From Phyllostachys edulis (Eukaryota; Streptophyta; Magnoliopsida; Poales; Poaceae): a DNA stretch of 64,000 nucleotides. The DNA is taken from positions 93,466,588 through 93,530,587 of the forward strand of contig CM070548.1 in the NCBI GenBank assembly GCA_036346405.1, given 5' to 3'. A program made the translations under genes and the position numbers. This document shows, piece by piece, positions 43,514 through 54,789 of the stretch; the first letter of the stretch is position 1, and the number at the start of each line of letters is the position of its first letter. Below the pieces are notes generated by a model. The model was not told the origin of the DNA. It did not search any database and saw only the letters and a list, made by a program, of their open reading frames with translations.

Positions 43514-44928
43514 AGATTTCATGGAAACAACAGCATCGCGTAAAACTATGCCATTTTCAAACATTTTCAATTGAGTAGCAATCCGTAAAATAGTATGCAC
43601 AATGATAGGAGATGTTGGATAGTAGACAGCGGACAAAGCAACAGTTGCCTCATAAAAAATTTCTAAAAACAGCAAAGACTTTCTCAAAGAACGAACCAAT
43701 GTTGCTCGATTAATAACATAATACCGTCGATTGCTAGGATAGTGCGTTTGAATAAATCTGAAAAAGTGCTCTTGTATGGTAAAGATTCTTAACCATGAGG
43801 TAAGTAGAGTTCCACCTTACCTCCATGTCCAAACCGAACTTTCTTGGGCGTACACCCATCGCCCTACAGAAGTTCTTATATTGTGCTATTCTTACGTTAG
43901 AATTATTCAAGAAAGAAATCGCATCGCTAAAAGCTTTAATATCTGAGACTCAACCTCTTCAAACCACATTTGACTATAAGGTTGATAATATGACAAGCAC
44001 ATCGTTGATGTAGCGAAAGGAATCGCATATGTGCTCAACTTCGAGTAAGAATGTCCATGGCCCTAGAGTTTGAAGTGGCGTTGTCTAAAGTAATTGCGAA
44101 TATTTTGTCTTCCACGACTTTGATAATACAGTTCGCAATATTCTCCCCCGTGTGTGCTACATCAATTAATCTCAAAGCTATAATCCTTTTCTCAATTACC
44201 TAGTCATCATTAATATAATGCGCAACTATACTAAGGTAATCCTCCCTAGCCCGACCACTCTATATGTCCGAGGTCAGGGCCGCCGAAAATGTGCACGTAC
44301 TAAATAGTTCCTTTATTTTATTACGACGTTCATTATAGTATTTCACTAGATCCCTGGTTGTTGTCTGTCTAGAAACGGAAGTAAATATAGGATTATGCGC
44401 AGTCCTAATGTAATTTTGGAAAGAAGCAAACTTGCTAAAGCCTAACGGTAAATCCTCAAAAGCAATTAAACGACAGAGAGATTAGCGGGCTACCTGAGGA
44501 TCGTAGTCCCAGCTAGATACCGTACCATCGGGGTTGTATTGCAGCTGCGTTTGCTTCATCGTCAATCCTTGCTTGGTTCAACACCTTGTAGCATGTCTAA
44601 TCAAGTGCCCCGTTGCACCTGTAGACTTTGCAGACAATTCATGGCGACAAATTTTACAAATAGCATACAGTACCTCATTTCCCGTTGCGTTTTGCTTGGT
44701 TGTTCTGTCGAGATTCTCCTACACTCCCGATGTAGACGGCCTCAACCTCTTTGCTTCGATTGTCATTGAACCTGATGCTGACGTGGAGCCTGATGACAGA
44801 ACTCCACCTTGCTCCTCCGGTGAAACCTCCGGTTGGTTTGAGGTAGCCGCAGCCACCTCCATAGACGCAATTTCGTTCGATGAAAGTCCGTACTCACTAA
44901 GAGCAAAGCTGTCGTAAGGACTGTCCAT
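43514..44928 (-). pseudogene. hAT transposase, N-terminal part with BED finger and core
   Basis: The reverse strand starts with an acidic N-terminus (ATG at 44,928, MDSPYDSFALSEYGL). In a shifted frame it reads YAICKICRHELSAKSTGATG then HLIRHATRC (about 44,590-44,670), a BED zinc finger with its C-x2-C and H-x3-H residues. A stop follows at the end of the finger. The core is visible at 43,950-44,420 (RDLVKYYNERRNKIKELF; ALRLIDVAHTGENIANCI; ITLDNATSNSRAMDIL), with two TAG codons where tryptophan is normally found. FYEATVALSAVYYPTSPIIV and VVSMKS reach the CACTA boundary at 43,513. The protein continues in the same frame on the far side of the CACTA element if one target triplet is counted once. 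Confidence 0.85.
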
Positions 44929-45223
44929 AACGAAAACTGCAAAATCGAGACTAACACTATTACTACTTTAATCTTAGCATAACAATAACTAACAATAAAA
45001 GTCTTACAAAAATAGTATTGTACCTCTTTCACTGACTTGTTGACAAAAATTGAAATTTCCAAATTTTGGCACAATTTTTTTGAATTTTGCCAAATTAGCT
45101 CAACACGGATTTGAATTTGCACAACACAATTTCAAAGAGAGAATGGAGAATGAAGGGGTGCTAAATGAGGGGGGGGGGTATGGTGCCTATTTATAGAAAA
45201 AATTTCGAATTTTTTTCTATTTT

Positions 45224-46129
45224 TTGCTATTTTTTAAGCCTATAATGGTCAAAAAACCCCCAACGGCCGATTTTTTCGGGCCGTGCCATGCCAGGCATGG
45301 CCCACGGGCACGACACGGCCCGCCGAGCCCGTCTGGCCGTCTTCTTCTCCCCCCTAAGGCCGGCCTCGCCCGTGCCGCCGCCTCCTCGGTCCTCGCCTCC
45401 TCGCCTCCCGGTGGCGGCGCGACCCAGCCTCCTCGCCTCCCATGGCGCCACCTTGATGACCCACGGCTCCTCGCCTCCTGCTGGCGCCGTCTCGTCGACC
45501 GGTCACCTTCTCGCCTCCCTACGGTGCCGCCTCGTCGACCCGGTCACCTCCTCGCCTCCCTGCGGCGCCGCCTCGTCGACCCGGCCACCTCCTCGCCTCC
45601 TCACGGTGTCGCCTCGTCAACCTGCCGCCTCCTCGCCTCGCGGCGCGACCCGGCCATGCTGGCCGCGCGCCACCCGCGCCACCTCAACAACCTCGCCGCC
45701 CGACGACACGTGCGCCGTGCCGCCTCGGCGACCCGTCGCCTCCTTCTTCGTCTGCTCCGGCGCGAAGACCGCTTGCGCCGCCGCCGCCCGCCCGCCTCCT
45801 CCTCCTCCTCTCGACGCGAAGAACGTGTAATCGCGAGGCCCGCGATGCCCTTGTCTTCCTCCGTGGCGGCGCAAGAAGACTGCGCCGCTCTGCCCTCCGG
45901 TCTCGCCTCGGCTTTCCGCATTGCCGCTGCAGCGTGCCGCCGCCGTGCAGCGCCCATGCCCGTGCGTGCTAGGCCGCCCATCGTCTTGAGTAGCGGCCCG
46001 AGCACGCCAGTGGTCTCGTCTTGGGGCCAACACGACCCATGAACAATGCGGGCCGTGCCGTGCTTGGGCTGGGCCTACAGTGTCATGCTTCGTGTCGGCC
46101 CGGTAGGCCTGGCCATTTTGGCCAGCTCT
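45224..46129 (-). mobile_element. GC-rich terminal region of the hAT element
   Basis: Rich in GGCC/CCGG words and containing a run of imperfect about 54-bp units around CTCGCCTCC.CGGCGCCGCC then TCGTCGACCCGG (45,500-45,640). Long frames on both strands (up to 272 codons forward) are Arg/Pro/Ala/Ser-rich with no domain and are set aside as composition artefacts. The probable terminus at about 46,129 reads TAGAGCTGGCCAAAATGGCC on the reverse strand. Confidence 0.55.
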
Positions 46130-46239
46130 AATCGACTCTTAAGTAGAGTCTGATTCTATGCATTTTTTTGTTGTAGTCGATCCCTTCAATATATTAAATC
46201 GATTCAATAACTTTTTTTTTCCTCATTGGAATGGACTAA

Positions 46240-46620
46240 TACACAACATTGAAGATGGTTCTACTTGTTGTGGGGTTTGGGAGCATGAACATCATGGGTT
46301 CTTTCTAATGGAGTCTCTGTCTCTGTGAATGACTGACTGAATGAAAGACTTTGATTTGAACAGAAAACTCTGACTGGGATAGCTACGTTCAAACGTTTAG
46401 TGACTTCTGTTAGATTGTTGATCTCACTGATAAAAACAAAAAGAGATACATCTACCCAGCTACGAGTAACACCTAACAAAAAACATTTGGTTATTTTAGT
46501 AATTAGTCATTAGAGCTTGACTCGAGCGAACTAGAGAGTTTCTAATTAACTTGGTTCCAAACAAAAACTAATTAAGCTATCAGCTATGGTCGAGTGCACG
46601 AGTTGCTGACGGCACCCGGC
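46240..46620 (+). repeat. Local duplication, copy 1 (partners 47,255-47,580 and 63,906-64,000)
   Basis: TTCTTTCTAATGGAGTCTC, GAATGACTGACTGAATG, TACGAGTAACACCTAAC, TAGAGCTTGACTCGAGCGA and GGTCGAGTGC occur in the same order in copy 2 about 1 kb downstream. The beginning (GGTTCTACTTGTTG, ATCATGGGTT) also matches 63,906 to the window end. Non-coding. Confidence 0.8.
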
Positions 46621-46674
46621 GCGCCGTGACGTGGTGGTGTGTTTTTGCAACCCCACACGGCCCGGGAACACTAT

Positions 46675-46880
46675 TTTGTTTTGAAAAAAAAATTCGGAGA
46701 GAGGCGAAATCACCGAAATTTCATAATTTCAGTTCAAAATTTTGGCGGGTTTTCAAACTGGTTGAAATTTGTCTAAATTCAAATATTTCTGATTTTTTTT
46801 AACAAGTCATAAAAATTTCGGAGGGTGCGAAATCACCGAAATTTCCAAAATTTCGACGAAATTGTTTTCCATGCGCACGG
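46675..46880. repeat. Short repeat pair with GCGAAATCACCGAAATTTC
   Basis: The word GCGAAATCACCGAAATTTC occurs near 46,703 and 46,828, each preceded by TTCGGAG. They are separated by sequence with AAAATTTTGGCGGGTTTTC. It is probably the interior of a small transposon; its ends were not resolved. Confidence 0.4.
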
Positions 46881-47254
46881 CAGATTTTACTGATAAAATA
46901 ATTTTATGACACCGGTGCTACATATGACTATATGACAATATCTTTGGATGCGAACACGTGACAAACAAATATCTTTATGCATCTCACCTTTTAACCCATA
47001 GGATATGAAAAAATTACATGGCACCGTTGAGATACATAAAGATTCGTACTTACGACATGTTCACATCCTAGCGATGGCGTCATATGGTAAAATTGTTTTC
47101 CGAGGGCACCGGGCGCTGAATGTTTTACGTGGGCGACAAATCGCGCTATCGATTTGTAGCTGTGTATCTGCATTAGAATCCGCGTAAGCGTATAGGAACA
47201 ACCCCGCAGCTCGATCGTGTTGTGAGTTGAACGCCCGCGCTGTCCAGTCACGCA
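46881..47254. other. Insert between the two local duplication copies
   Basis: AAATTGTTTTCC occurs at about 46,858 and 47,090. The intervening DNA has loosely inverted blocks (ATATCTTTATGCATCTCACC against GAGATACATAAAGATTCG). Possibly a small inverted-repeat element. No genes. Confidence 0.35.
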
Positions 47255-47580
47255 CGTAAGTCCTTTCTAATGGAGTCTCCATCTCTGTGAATGGCTGACT
47301 GAATGGTAAGACTTTGATTTGAACTGGAAACTCTGACGGGGATAGCAACGTACAAACGTATAGTGACTTCCGTCAGATTGCTGATCTCATTGATAAAAAT
47401 GCAAAAAGAGATATATCTACCCGGCTACGAGTAACACCTAACTAAAAACATTTGGTTATTAGAGCTTGACTCGAGCGAGCTAGAGTTTCTAATTAATTTG
47501 ATTCCGAACAAAGACTAATTAAACTATCAGCAATGGTCGAGTGCTCTAGTGGCTGACGGCACCAGAGAAACCAGCCGCAT
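47255..47580 (+). repeat. Local duplication, copy 2
   Basis: Same ordered blocks as 46,270-46,620. The two copies differ by scattered substitutions and small gaps. Confidence 0.8.
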
Positions 47581-48289
47581 TCACTTTGTACAGTGGAAGC
47601 CCAAGCGAGCACGCGGCCCATAGCTATTAATTAGCTTTCACAAAAGAAAAATCAAGTATAATGTAGATATATTATGTATATATATATACACATACATGGT
47701 CTCAATACCAATATTTGCACCCCTCTAGTGTTTTCATCCTACATTTACTTAGTACAGTGGCAGCCCACGTGAGCACACGACCCATTATAGATATAAATAA
47801 CATGGGTGGTCAATGCTTAATGGTTTCTTGGTTATATTTATTGAGCGCGAGTTTTTTTTCTACAAGTTAGTGACGATGATGTAATCAACCGTTTTCAAGG
47901 CACGAAGGAAGGTCGTGTGAAGTTGTAATTGTTTTTTCTAAAATATTTGTGACTTTAGCTGTAGTCTAAATAATATATGTAATTTGTTATATTAATTTGA
48001 ACAATTGAATTTGCTTACTTTCAAATAAAAAATAAAAAACTTTCGATTCGAAACTTCTAAGTTGTTCAAAAACTTTCGGTTCGAAAAACTTTTGATTCAA
48101 AAAATTTCAAATGTTTACGAAAGCATTCAATTCAAAAACAAAGATACACACACATGGTAGCGCTACCGAGCGTTAGGCACGCTTCTCGCGTGGCATCGGC
48201 GGTAAAATACAAGCGTGCGCGTTGCAATCAGCAGTAAAAGTCTCGGTATCGTCCAATTTGGCAGTAAACCCACGCAGATCCTTGTTTTG
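47581..48289. other. AT-rich intergenic, no feature recognised
   Basis: Includes a short (TA)n near 47,675 and TTCGATTCGAAA-type repeats at 48,040-48,130. No coding signal. Confidence 0.45.
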
Positions 48290-49070
48290 TACGTGAATGC
48301 GTCTTTATCTTGTTGTAGCAATAACTTTTGATTGGAAGCTCCGATTCACGAACGGTTTTCATTGGTAGCTTGGTGACGACGATGGTAACAAAATGATATA
48401 AGTCTCGCAAATAAAAACCTCTTTGTTCGTTTACTAAAAAGATTTACTGTATCACTAAAAGAGATTTACTACGGCCTCTAGGTGACTTTACTGCCATCTT
48501 AGCCAACTAGTATAAACAAGTAGACAACTAATTAGCAAACAATCAGTTCATTCTTTTATACATGAATGTTTCTTTCTTTTTTTTTGTTTTCACAATAGCT
48601 TTTGATTGGAAGCTCCGATTCATGGACGGTTTTCCCCAGTAGCTTGGTGACGACGAGGGTAACAGAATGATATAAGTCTCACAAATAAAAACATCTTTAC
48701 ACGTTTACTAAAAAAGATTTATTGCGTCGTTAAAAAAGATTTATTACTGCCTTCACATGACTTTACTACTCTGTTACAAAGAGATTTACTACAACCTCCA
48801 CATGACGTTTGTGCCATTTTAGAAACTAGCAAACATTCGGTTCCTTATTTTGTATATGAATGTTTCTTTTCTTGTTTTTGCAATAACATTTGATTGGAAG
48901 CTCCGATTTACGAATGGTTTTCACCGGTGGCTTGGTAACGACGAGAGTAACAAAATGCTATAAGTCTTACAAATAAAAACCTCTGTATGCGTTTACTAAA
49001 AAAATTACTGTAACCTCCACATAACTTTACCGCTCTGTTACAAAAAAAAAATACTGAACTCCACTTGTAG
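48290..49070. repeat. Tandem array, about three units of 240-300 bp
   Basis: GATTGGAAGCTCCGATT..CG then ACGGTTTTC occurs at about 48,330, 48,606 and 48,894. Each is followed by TAGCTTGGTGACGACGA (or GGCTTGGTAACGACGA), GTAACA.AATG.TATAAGTC, TACTAAAAA.ATT and CTCCACATGAC-type blocks. The units begin near TGAATG.. TTTCTTT. No coding frame spans the array. Confidence 0.75.
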
Positions 49071-49177
49071 TTTACTGGCACATCCAGCCATGCGCGTATG
49101 AAACAATCGTAAAAAAAATATAAACACGATGATATATATAACTAATCTGCACATATATGAAACAATTGTAAAAAATT

Positions 49178-49292
<115 letters not shown>

Positions 49293-49742
49293 ATTAAGAG
49301 GTTTGCTCGGCGGATTATAAAAGAACTATTCAAAATAAAAGTACTATTCAAATATAACAACGATAAATGCGATAATATAAAATTAAAATATTAAAACAAT
49401 AATAAAATAGTAAAGAAAGCTGCGGGATATAAATACGATAATATAAACTGAAGTAAATCTTGTTATTAGAATGATATAGTTATTCGGATGATATATATTC
49501 AGGAATATATCGATATTCACTCGAGCTATGAACTCGAGCTTGAATATATTCAACTTAATATTGAGATATATTTAATATTATATTGAGTACCTTCAAATAT
49601 ATTCAATATATATATTCGAATACCTTCAATATATATTGAGTACCTTCAAATATATTAGGAGATATATATATTTAGCACCAATATTGTTCTTGATATTAGG
49701 TGCTTATGAATATTGGTTACGATATGATATTCTTGGATATAA

Positions 49743-49900
49743 TATTTGGAATATTCTCTTTACTATTCTTTCTTTGAATATAATATTCTTGAACAGTATT
49801 ATGAATAGTATTCGTGAATGATATGAATAGTATTTGTGAATAGTGAACAGTATTATGAATAGTATTCGTGATTAATATCGTGAATAGTATTTGAATAGTA
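49743..49900. repeat. GAATAGTATT-type repeats in viral intergenic region
   Basis: Several imperfect copies of GAATAGTATTCGTGAATGAT and ATGAATAGTATT lie close together. They are inside or at the edge of the virus-derived intergenic DNA. Confidence 0.6.
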
Positions 49901-50393
49901 ATTTTTTGCGGGATCTTTGTAGGTTTTGAAACCAATATGATGACCGGTTTGTGCAAGTGAGAGTTGTGTAATCCTACCAATTACTCACCATATGTTTCAC
50001 TAATTTGCTTGTAGTAGCTATCTTTCCCTAGACAAACTTAGTAAGGTCATATAAGGCAATTTTTATCGTCACTCCAGCGGTTCCACCCTAAGGAACACTT
50101 CTCCCAAACATCACACCACCCTAAGGCGGCAATCACATCATATGCCTAAAAGCGGAGGAATTTACATCCGCCGCAGAGGTTTCTCCTATAGAGTACTTAG
50201 CATAAAACCTTGCTCCATATGAACACACTAAGAACTAATCCGAGGGATATGAAAGAAAACTACTTCATTTCCACAAAGTAATTTACATATGGCTTTCCCT
50301 TTCGGGAACCCCCAACTATCTACACAAAGATAGGGCTTACCTTAAACTACGGTAAATAAACACGCGATGATTATTACACTGGAGGTGGTTTGT

Positions 50394-50598
50394 TTACAGA
50401 GAAAGTACTACTACAACTAAGGCTAGTGGAGTAGTGGATGGCTTATCTACATAGGGATGATCATGCAGGGGTTTGGTGTGTTTTGGATGTGGTTGTGCGA
50501 TGTGTGTGTTGGGTTGTGGTTGTGTGTGTTTTCTTCTCTCGTGATCTTTCTTTCTTGTCTTGTGTCTGTCCCGTGTCTTGCTCTTCATGGTGAGGTCT
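50394..50598 (-). other. Small leader frame downstream of the viral TATA box
   Basis: A 64-codon reverse frame (50,394-50,588) starts MKSKTRDRHKTRKKDHERRK and is very basic and His/Pro-rich. Short upstream ORFs are usual in pararetrovirus leaders, so it is probably a leader feature and not an independent gene. Confidence 0.3.
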
Positions 50599-50607
50599 TC
50601 TTTTATA
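50599..50607 (-). promoter_or_regulatory. TATA box of the viral pregenomic promoter (inferred)
   Basis: The reverse strand reads GCGTCTATAAAAGAAGACC. It lies about 0.85 kb past the last viral ORF, in the position of the intergenic promoter of plant pararetroviruses. The transcript would run leftwards. Confidence 0.4.
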
Positions 50608-51449
50608 GACGCAGAAGGATGGAGTCTTCAGGATTCTTTATCATAAGGCACTGTATAGCAAGTAGTACTTGATGTCTATCTTCATGGACTTGTCGTTATC
50701 TTCTGGTGCTTGTACAATCATTCATGCAAGGCCTATCTTCATATGTCTTCATGGGATGATTAGCCCACCATCTTCATCACATGCTGCTGGAGTGGATAAG
50801 TGATGGTATAAGTAGGACTATGCCAAATGTACATGTCTTAGTTTTTAGAGAAAGCTAATCCACGTTGCTGTCTTCTGGAGTCTTCTGCAGTTTGATAGAG
50901 TCTTCTGTAGTCTTCATATAAAGGTCTTCATTGCGTAGATGGTTATTTCTCTGATATATTTTGAGATATATGATATTTAAGGAGTATAGATATTCTTTGA
51001 TATTCAAATATTTGAGATTTATAATCTACAGCCTCACAGCTCTCGTTTTATGTGGCTAATTTTATTTTCTCTCTTACTCTTAAAAATTTGTGACCTATAA
51101 TCTACAATCTCACAACTCTCTTTTTATGTGGACTTTTTGTGGATTTTCTCTTTTTCTCTCTAACTCTCTTATGTGGCTAATTTATAGAAGTATATATATA
51201 TATGTGGATGTTTTTGAGGAATTTAAAGTATTAAGGCTTTTTTTTCAATCACTGTCTTCTTCGTCTGCTTCAACTGGCCAAAGGGTTAAGTATTCATCTT
51301 CATCTGGTTGCTCTACTGAATAGAAACTCATCATTTTCCGATATTCTTTTTTCGATCTGGGTATCTTCACCAAATTCGGTTTTATAATCGTCCTACACCT
51401 CTATCTGAGAAGTGTTAATTCCTCCACACCAGATATTCATTATTTTATT

Positions 51450-52692
51450 CTAGAACACCATATGGAAATTTGTATCTAAGTAGATACTTTCATCAATTTC
51501 CATGGCTTCTTTAAACCATCTCCAATTATTATGATTGGTATCTTGGGCAAAAAGTTCCTTCTGTTCTTCTGTCAAAATACCCATATTTATTCTTGGTATT
51601 CTATAGTTACCTTTGAGGATATAGACATCATGTATTGCAGGTCGTACTGGGAACTTGAATTTTGGAGGGGTAGAATAGAAAATGATTTTATAGATTCCTC
51701 TGGTGGATGATAATCTTTTGCATACTTCTTTAATTGCAACTCCAAGATCTGAATGGAGAATTTGATCTAAAGTGCCATATATAGTATGGACTAATCCTTG
51801 ATCAATGAGTCCTTGAAGGGAAATATATTTGTGGGAGTTGATATGTAGGGGTTTGAAATATCTAAGATCTATTTTTGCCTTTAGAACTATAAATCTGTGG
51901 TATGGTCTGTAGAGTGCTTTAACATCAAAATGGAGAAGTGGGAATATATGAACAGAAATTTTGATGCTAGGGTTAAATACTTTCCCTTCATATAGATATA
52001 GGAAGTATTTTTGCAGATCTGAGAAGATTTTTATTTGTCTCTCTTGATATTTTTCCCGAATTAATTCAAAGATATCTGGCCCTAAACAAGCCAGTGTGCT
52101 TTCAGTTTTAAAACTTAGTCTAGAGATAAGTATTTCATGGGTAGTATTATTAAAGGATTCTTTTATATTTTCTTCAGATATGCCTTCTAATAGTTTCATA
52201 TTTTTGGGTGCTTTAATTCTTTGGATATATTTTTTAGCAGCTAATTCTATATAATAATTTGCTCCCAATTTTATATTTGCTTGAGTTATTGCTTCATTAA
52301 TATTTGAATATTTTTTCCGGACATACCTTTTCTTTGAATCATTATTTGAGCTAATATTTCTTCAAAAGATATATATATTCCTGTAATTTACCTTCAAATA
52401 CTACATATAATGCTTTTGGTTTTATAATTTCCGAGTTTTCTGATATAAAGCCTGCCTTATTTAATATATGAAAATATTCAGCGAGGCTATTTAATATTGA
52501 AAGCATATAATTTTTATCCTCATTTTTATATTTGTATTGGTACCAAAGATTATTTAATATGCATTCTTGTATTTCGTTGACAATTATGTGGTTCTTTACT
52601 TTAAAATTACATGAATTTGGTGGAAATATTTGGAGTTTATCAGCTCCGAAGCTGAAATATTCCTTTCCCTTCTTGTCCATTGATTTCTGCAT
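51450..52692 (-). pseudogene. Viroplasmin/transactivator-like viral ORF, frame-broken
   Basis: Two open stretches (52,692-52,351 and 52,268-51,450) carry a sequence that continues across about 52,365 only if the frame changes. The first ends with ALYVVFEGKLQ, and the second frame has NYYIELAAKKY near its start. Together this resembles the N-terminal domain of caulimovirus gene VI products (Cauli_VI/viroplasmin), which in that family form inclusion bodies and help re-initiation of translation. The longer part (272 codons) is otherwise unrecognised, without transmembrane segments. Its place after RNase H matches genera that have such a gene and differs from simple badnavirus layouts. The assignment is by motif resemblance and needs a profile search. 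Confidence 0.5.
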
Positions 52693-54048
52693 TCTGCAAA
52701 ATAGATGATCGAGAAAACAAGTCAGGTAATATATTGTCCTTTCCTTTTATATGCTCAAATATAGCTTTGTAACCGTTTCCTGTAATTATATCTTCAAATA
52801 GAACCCATCTTCTAGTAGAGCTTTTCTTGCTATTAACTTGATTATGATATCTACATATAGCTTCACAGTCTGTTCTTACTATAAATTCTTTAAACCCTAA
52901 ATATAGCCTAAAAGCATTTATTGCATTAACTCATCGCTAAGATTTCTCTATCGATATTATTTGACTTTTAATTTATAACTTCCAGAGGCATATCTCGCAA
53001 ATTTTTCTTCTGATCTTGTTGAATATTTATTAGGCCTTTGCTTTAATATTGCTCCCCATCCTGTTTGAGATGCATCAGTCTCAATTATAGAAAATTTGTG
53101 ATCTAGAGGAAGTTCTAATGGTTGTAACTTTGAGACTTTATCTTTTATTGATTTTACTAATTTAATATCTTCGGAATTGAAATATTTTTGCCCATTTTTT
53201 CTTAATTTTGCATATAAAGGTCCTGCTAGCTTTGCTAAATTTTCTATATAATTTCTAGCGTAATTTATTAGTCCTAGAAATTGTTGTAGAACCTTTTTAT
53301 CATTCATAGCATCAGGAAATCGTAAAATCTTTTTAGCTATATGTTCTTGCAGATATATTTTGCCTTCTCCTATTTCATGACCAAGAAAAGTAATTTTTTC
53401 TTTGCATATATCCATCTTCTTTTTAGATAATATTAATCCATTTTGTTCTACCTTTCTAAAAATATTTCAAGATGAGCAATATGTTCTTTATAAGATTTTG
53501 AAAATATTAGAACATCATCTATATATACTAATATATATTCTTGATTTTCATTGAAGATGTTTTGCATTTTTCTTTGGAATAAAGCGGTGCATTTTTAAAC
53601 CTAGTGGCATTACAAGCCATTCAAAATGTCCTTGGGGACAAGTAAATGCTGTCCATTCTATTGATTCTTGTGCCATTTTTACTTGCCAAAATCCAGCTTT
53701 TAGATCAAATTTTGAAAAATATTTGCTTCCTTGTATTCTATTAATTAGTTCTTGTTTATTTGGGATATTATATGCATCTTCTATGGTGTTATCATTTAGC
53801 CTTTTATAATTAATAACCATTCTTGATTTTCCTCTAACTATTTCAGGATGGTTTCTAACTATAAAGGCGATGAGACCTATCTTGGCTTCGCTTTCTCTTA
53901 TTGCCTTTAATTTTAAAAGTTCTTCTATATGCATCTTAAATTCTTCTATATCTTTTGGAGTAGCTTCTATGGGACATGTTTTAATTATATATTCTGGGTT
54001 TATTATGTTTATTTTGCATAAGATAGAATTTTTATCCCAATGTTTCAT
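52693..54048 (-). pseudogene. Viral reverse transcriptase and RNase H, frame-broken
   Basis: The reverse strand (54,048-53,548) has the first RT blocks, including the SKFDLKAGFWQVKM and HFEWLVMPLGLK motifs characteristic of Caulimoviridae. The Y-x-D-D catalytic box falls at 53,514-53,525, beyond a frame break at about 53,550. The thumb/connection follows (FLGHEIGEGKIYL, 53,360-53,400). RNase H begins with an ETDAS motif holding the first catalytic Asp (about 53,090) and continues leftwards to about 52,700 through further breaks, including a stop near 52,955. Not translatable as it stands. Confidence 0.85.
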
Positions 54049-54349
54049 AGGTATTTCTCCAATTATTTGGATATCTTCTAGTCTTTGAATAATCTTTTCT
54101 ATGTCTTTTTTGGATTTTATATCTCTATACCAATTAGGTGCAAATGATTGTAACCCAATGCATTCTAAATATGATTTTGTTATATAATTTTCATCTATAA
54201 AGGTACTAAATTCATCCTTTTTATTGGAAGAACTAATACTCTGAAGATCAAGGTTATTGGCATCGGCGAATTGCTGAGCTTGAGATACCTTAATATTCTT
54301 TCTTATTTCTGCAATATAAGGAATATTGTCTTGATGTGGTATAAATGTG

Positions 54350-54780
54350 ATTCCTTGCTCATGTATAATTAAAGTTAGATCTTGAGTATTGTAAAAATCT
54401 AAGGCCTATTATCATATCTATGCTTATCATTGATAAATCTCTTACTGTAATTTCATCTAGTATATACTTTGTACCATTTATGTATATTTCAATGTTATAG
54501 GCTATTTGATTATGCAGCTGTTTGTTTCCAGACATGTCTGTAGATATTATGGCTTTTTTATCATTTATTGTCTGAACTATATCAGGACACTTTACGAAGT
54601 AACTATCATGGATTATATTTTGGGTGCAACTTGTATCTAGTAAGGCTATTATTTGATAAGTAATATTGGGTTTTAACTTTACTTTTACTGGGATTCTTAT
54701 TCCTGGAACTTCTTTAAAAGGTAATTTGACTATATATTTATTTCCGAAATTAGCTATGGCATCATTTAACCGGAAAATCC
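54350..54780 (-). pseudogene. Viral aspartic protease region
   Basis: The reverse strand contains LLDTSCTQN with the putative catalytic Asp codon at about 54,636-54,638, then a hydrophobic IDMIIGLRFL block typical of the second half of retropepsin-like proteases. The expected DTG/DSG reads DTS here. The enzyme would release polyprotein parts. The frame is joined poorly to the RT region, with a break near 54,400. Confidence 0.6.
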
Positions 54781-54789
54781 TACCTTTAC

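Larger units (their letters stand above)
32140..46129 (-). mobile_element. Decayed hAT (Ac-like) element containing a CACTA insertion
   Basis: The region has GGCC-rich outer parts at both sides (32,145-32,285 and 45,270-46,129) with words such as GGGCCGTGCCGTGC and GGCCCGTTTGGCCC, typical of a group of grass hAT elements. Between them, on the reverse strand, lie the BED-finger N-terminus, catalytic core and hATC dimerisation region of a transposase. The right end probably lies at about 46,129, where the reverse strand reads TAGAGCTGGCC. The left end and the 8-bp target duplication could not be defined. A CACTA element (33,232-43,513) splits the transposase gene. Confidence 0.7.

Noticed and set aside
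45224..46042. 272-codon forward frame and its reverse partners
   Set aside because: Arg/Pro/Ala/Ser-rich and open on both strands, inside the GC-rich end of the hAT element; no domain.
53870..54088. 72-codon forward frame, and 55,084-55,290
   Set aside because: Antisense shadows of the viral reverse-strand genes.
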